Of a DNA stretch of 64,000 nucleotides, positions 63,507 to 64,000 are shown one piece after another. How positions within the stretch are numbered: position 1 is the first letter of the stretch; every line of letters starts with the position of its first letter. Made by a program: the position numbers and the translations under genes. The notes below the pieces were generated by a model. The model did not search any database and was not told where the DNA came from. It saw only the letters and a list, made by a program, of their open reading frames with translations. The stretch spans positions 186,001-250,000 of the forward strand of contig JAAVTG010000545.1 in NCBI GenBank assembly GCA_011947345.1, in the 5' to 3' direction. The stretch is from Phytophthora quininea. Its lineage: Eukaryota; Oomycota; Peronosporomycetes; Peronosporales; Peronosporaceae.

Positions 63507-64000
63507 CCCACCGCCCACGTAGGGGCTTATAAAGTGCATATCATTGTCCACGTGAACGGGCCAGACACCAGTCATTCAAAACAAAATCCCAGAGTAAGGC
63601 AGCGCGAGGACAACCAAAGAAGACATGGTACTCCGCTTCAATAGCGTCACATCCTGGATTGCACAAACTAAGTCTCGCGTGCCCAATGCGCGAAGGAAGC
63701 GAAAAGACCGAGCAGGTAGCAATTTCCAACTTAGGCGAAATTGGAGATCGGAGTATACCGGGAGGACTACGACCCGAAGCGATTTCAATGCGTCGATCGA
63801 CTCCATCACTGTATCTGCCGAGCATTCGTCGGTCAGATGCGAGAGGGGTGATCACGGAGATGAAATGCTTCATGGCTGAAGAGATATTGCACATCTTGCT
63901 TCTGTAAATTAGGAAATAGGACGATTTCCTTGAGAGTCGTGACGCCTACCAGCGGGAGATCTAATGCACAGCTACGTAGGCTCTGCACAAGTCTCCCTCT
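63507..64000 (-). pseudogene. LINE relic, zinc-binding (zf-RVT-like) region, runs off the right edge
   Basis: The minus strand (63894 downward) reads LCNPGCDAIEAEYHVFFGCP then RAALLWDFVLNDW, the C-x3-C ... H ... C pattern with a trailing W seen after the reverse transcriptase in LINE ORF2 proteins. The RT domain would lie beyond the window. The gypsy element split this LINE from its 3' end at 58290-58577. Confidence 0.55.

Overview
This window comes from an oomycete, very probably a Phytophthora-like member of the Peronosporales. The reasons are short (about 50-90 nt) GT-AG introns, matches to the oomycete initiator (YCAYTYY) upstream of several start codons, two RXLR/EER-type effector-like genes, expanded START plus FYVE-like zinc-finger proteins, secreted type-B carboxylesterases, and a mix of Harbinger, hAT, Crypton-like, Tc1/mariner-like, Ty3/Gypsy and LINE elements. 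No rRNA, tRNA or CRISPR array was recognised.

Layout. 1-8.6 kb is a transposon graveyard: a Myb-like ORF relic, a Harbinger element with imperfect terminal repeats, a hAT relic, coiled-coil retroelement-like fragments and a Crypton-like recombinase fragment. 8.6-19.6 kb is a housekeeping island: an ATAD2/Yta7-like AAA ATPase with an added PHD finger, a VAMP7-like R-SNARE, a PP2A B56-like subunit, an MSP/VAP-like protein and the first START/FYVE-like gene. After a second Harbinger relic (20.0-20.65 kb), 20.8-33.2 kb holds five carboxylesterase paralogues. The first is on the minus strand and the other four on the plus strand. The fourth is a pseudogene carrying a nonsense codon, a 781-bp transposon and a lost nucleophile motif. 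A GH3 beta-glucosidase relic lies between copies 1 and 2.

34.3-42.6 kb holds three more START/FYVE-like paralogues in tandem. 42.7-46.0 kb holds five small secreted cysteine-containing proteins, with a sixth at 54 kb, that may have a beta/gamma-crystallin-like fold. 46.2-56.4 kb carries an AIF-like oxidoreductase, an ankyrin-WW protein, a six-exon MAPKKK-like kinase and a polytopic membrane protein. 56.5-58.0 kb has two divergent RXLR-like effector genes. 58.3-64 kb is a LINE relic split by a young Ty3/Gypsy chromovirus with identical 394-bp LTRs and a 5-bp target duplication. That element keeps protease, RNase H and integrase but has lost the reverse-transcriptase core.

A technical pattern runs through everything: many otherwise well-conserved genes are interrupted by a single-base loss, mostly inside a short homopolymer run (G, C, T or A). 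This looks more like uncorrected consensus error in a draft assembly than mass pseudogenisation. Genes with only such breaks are annotated as CDS with the break stated. Genes with nonsense codons, insertions or several lesions are called pseudogenes.
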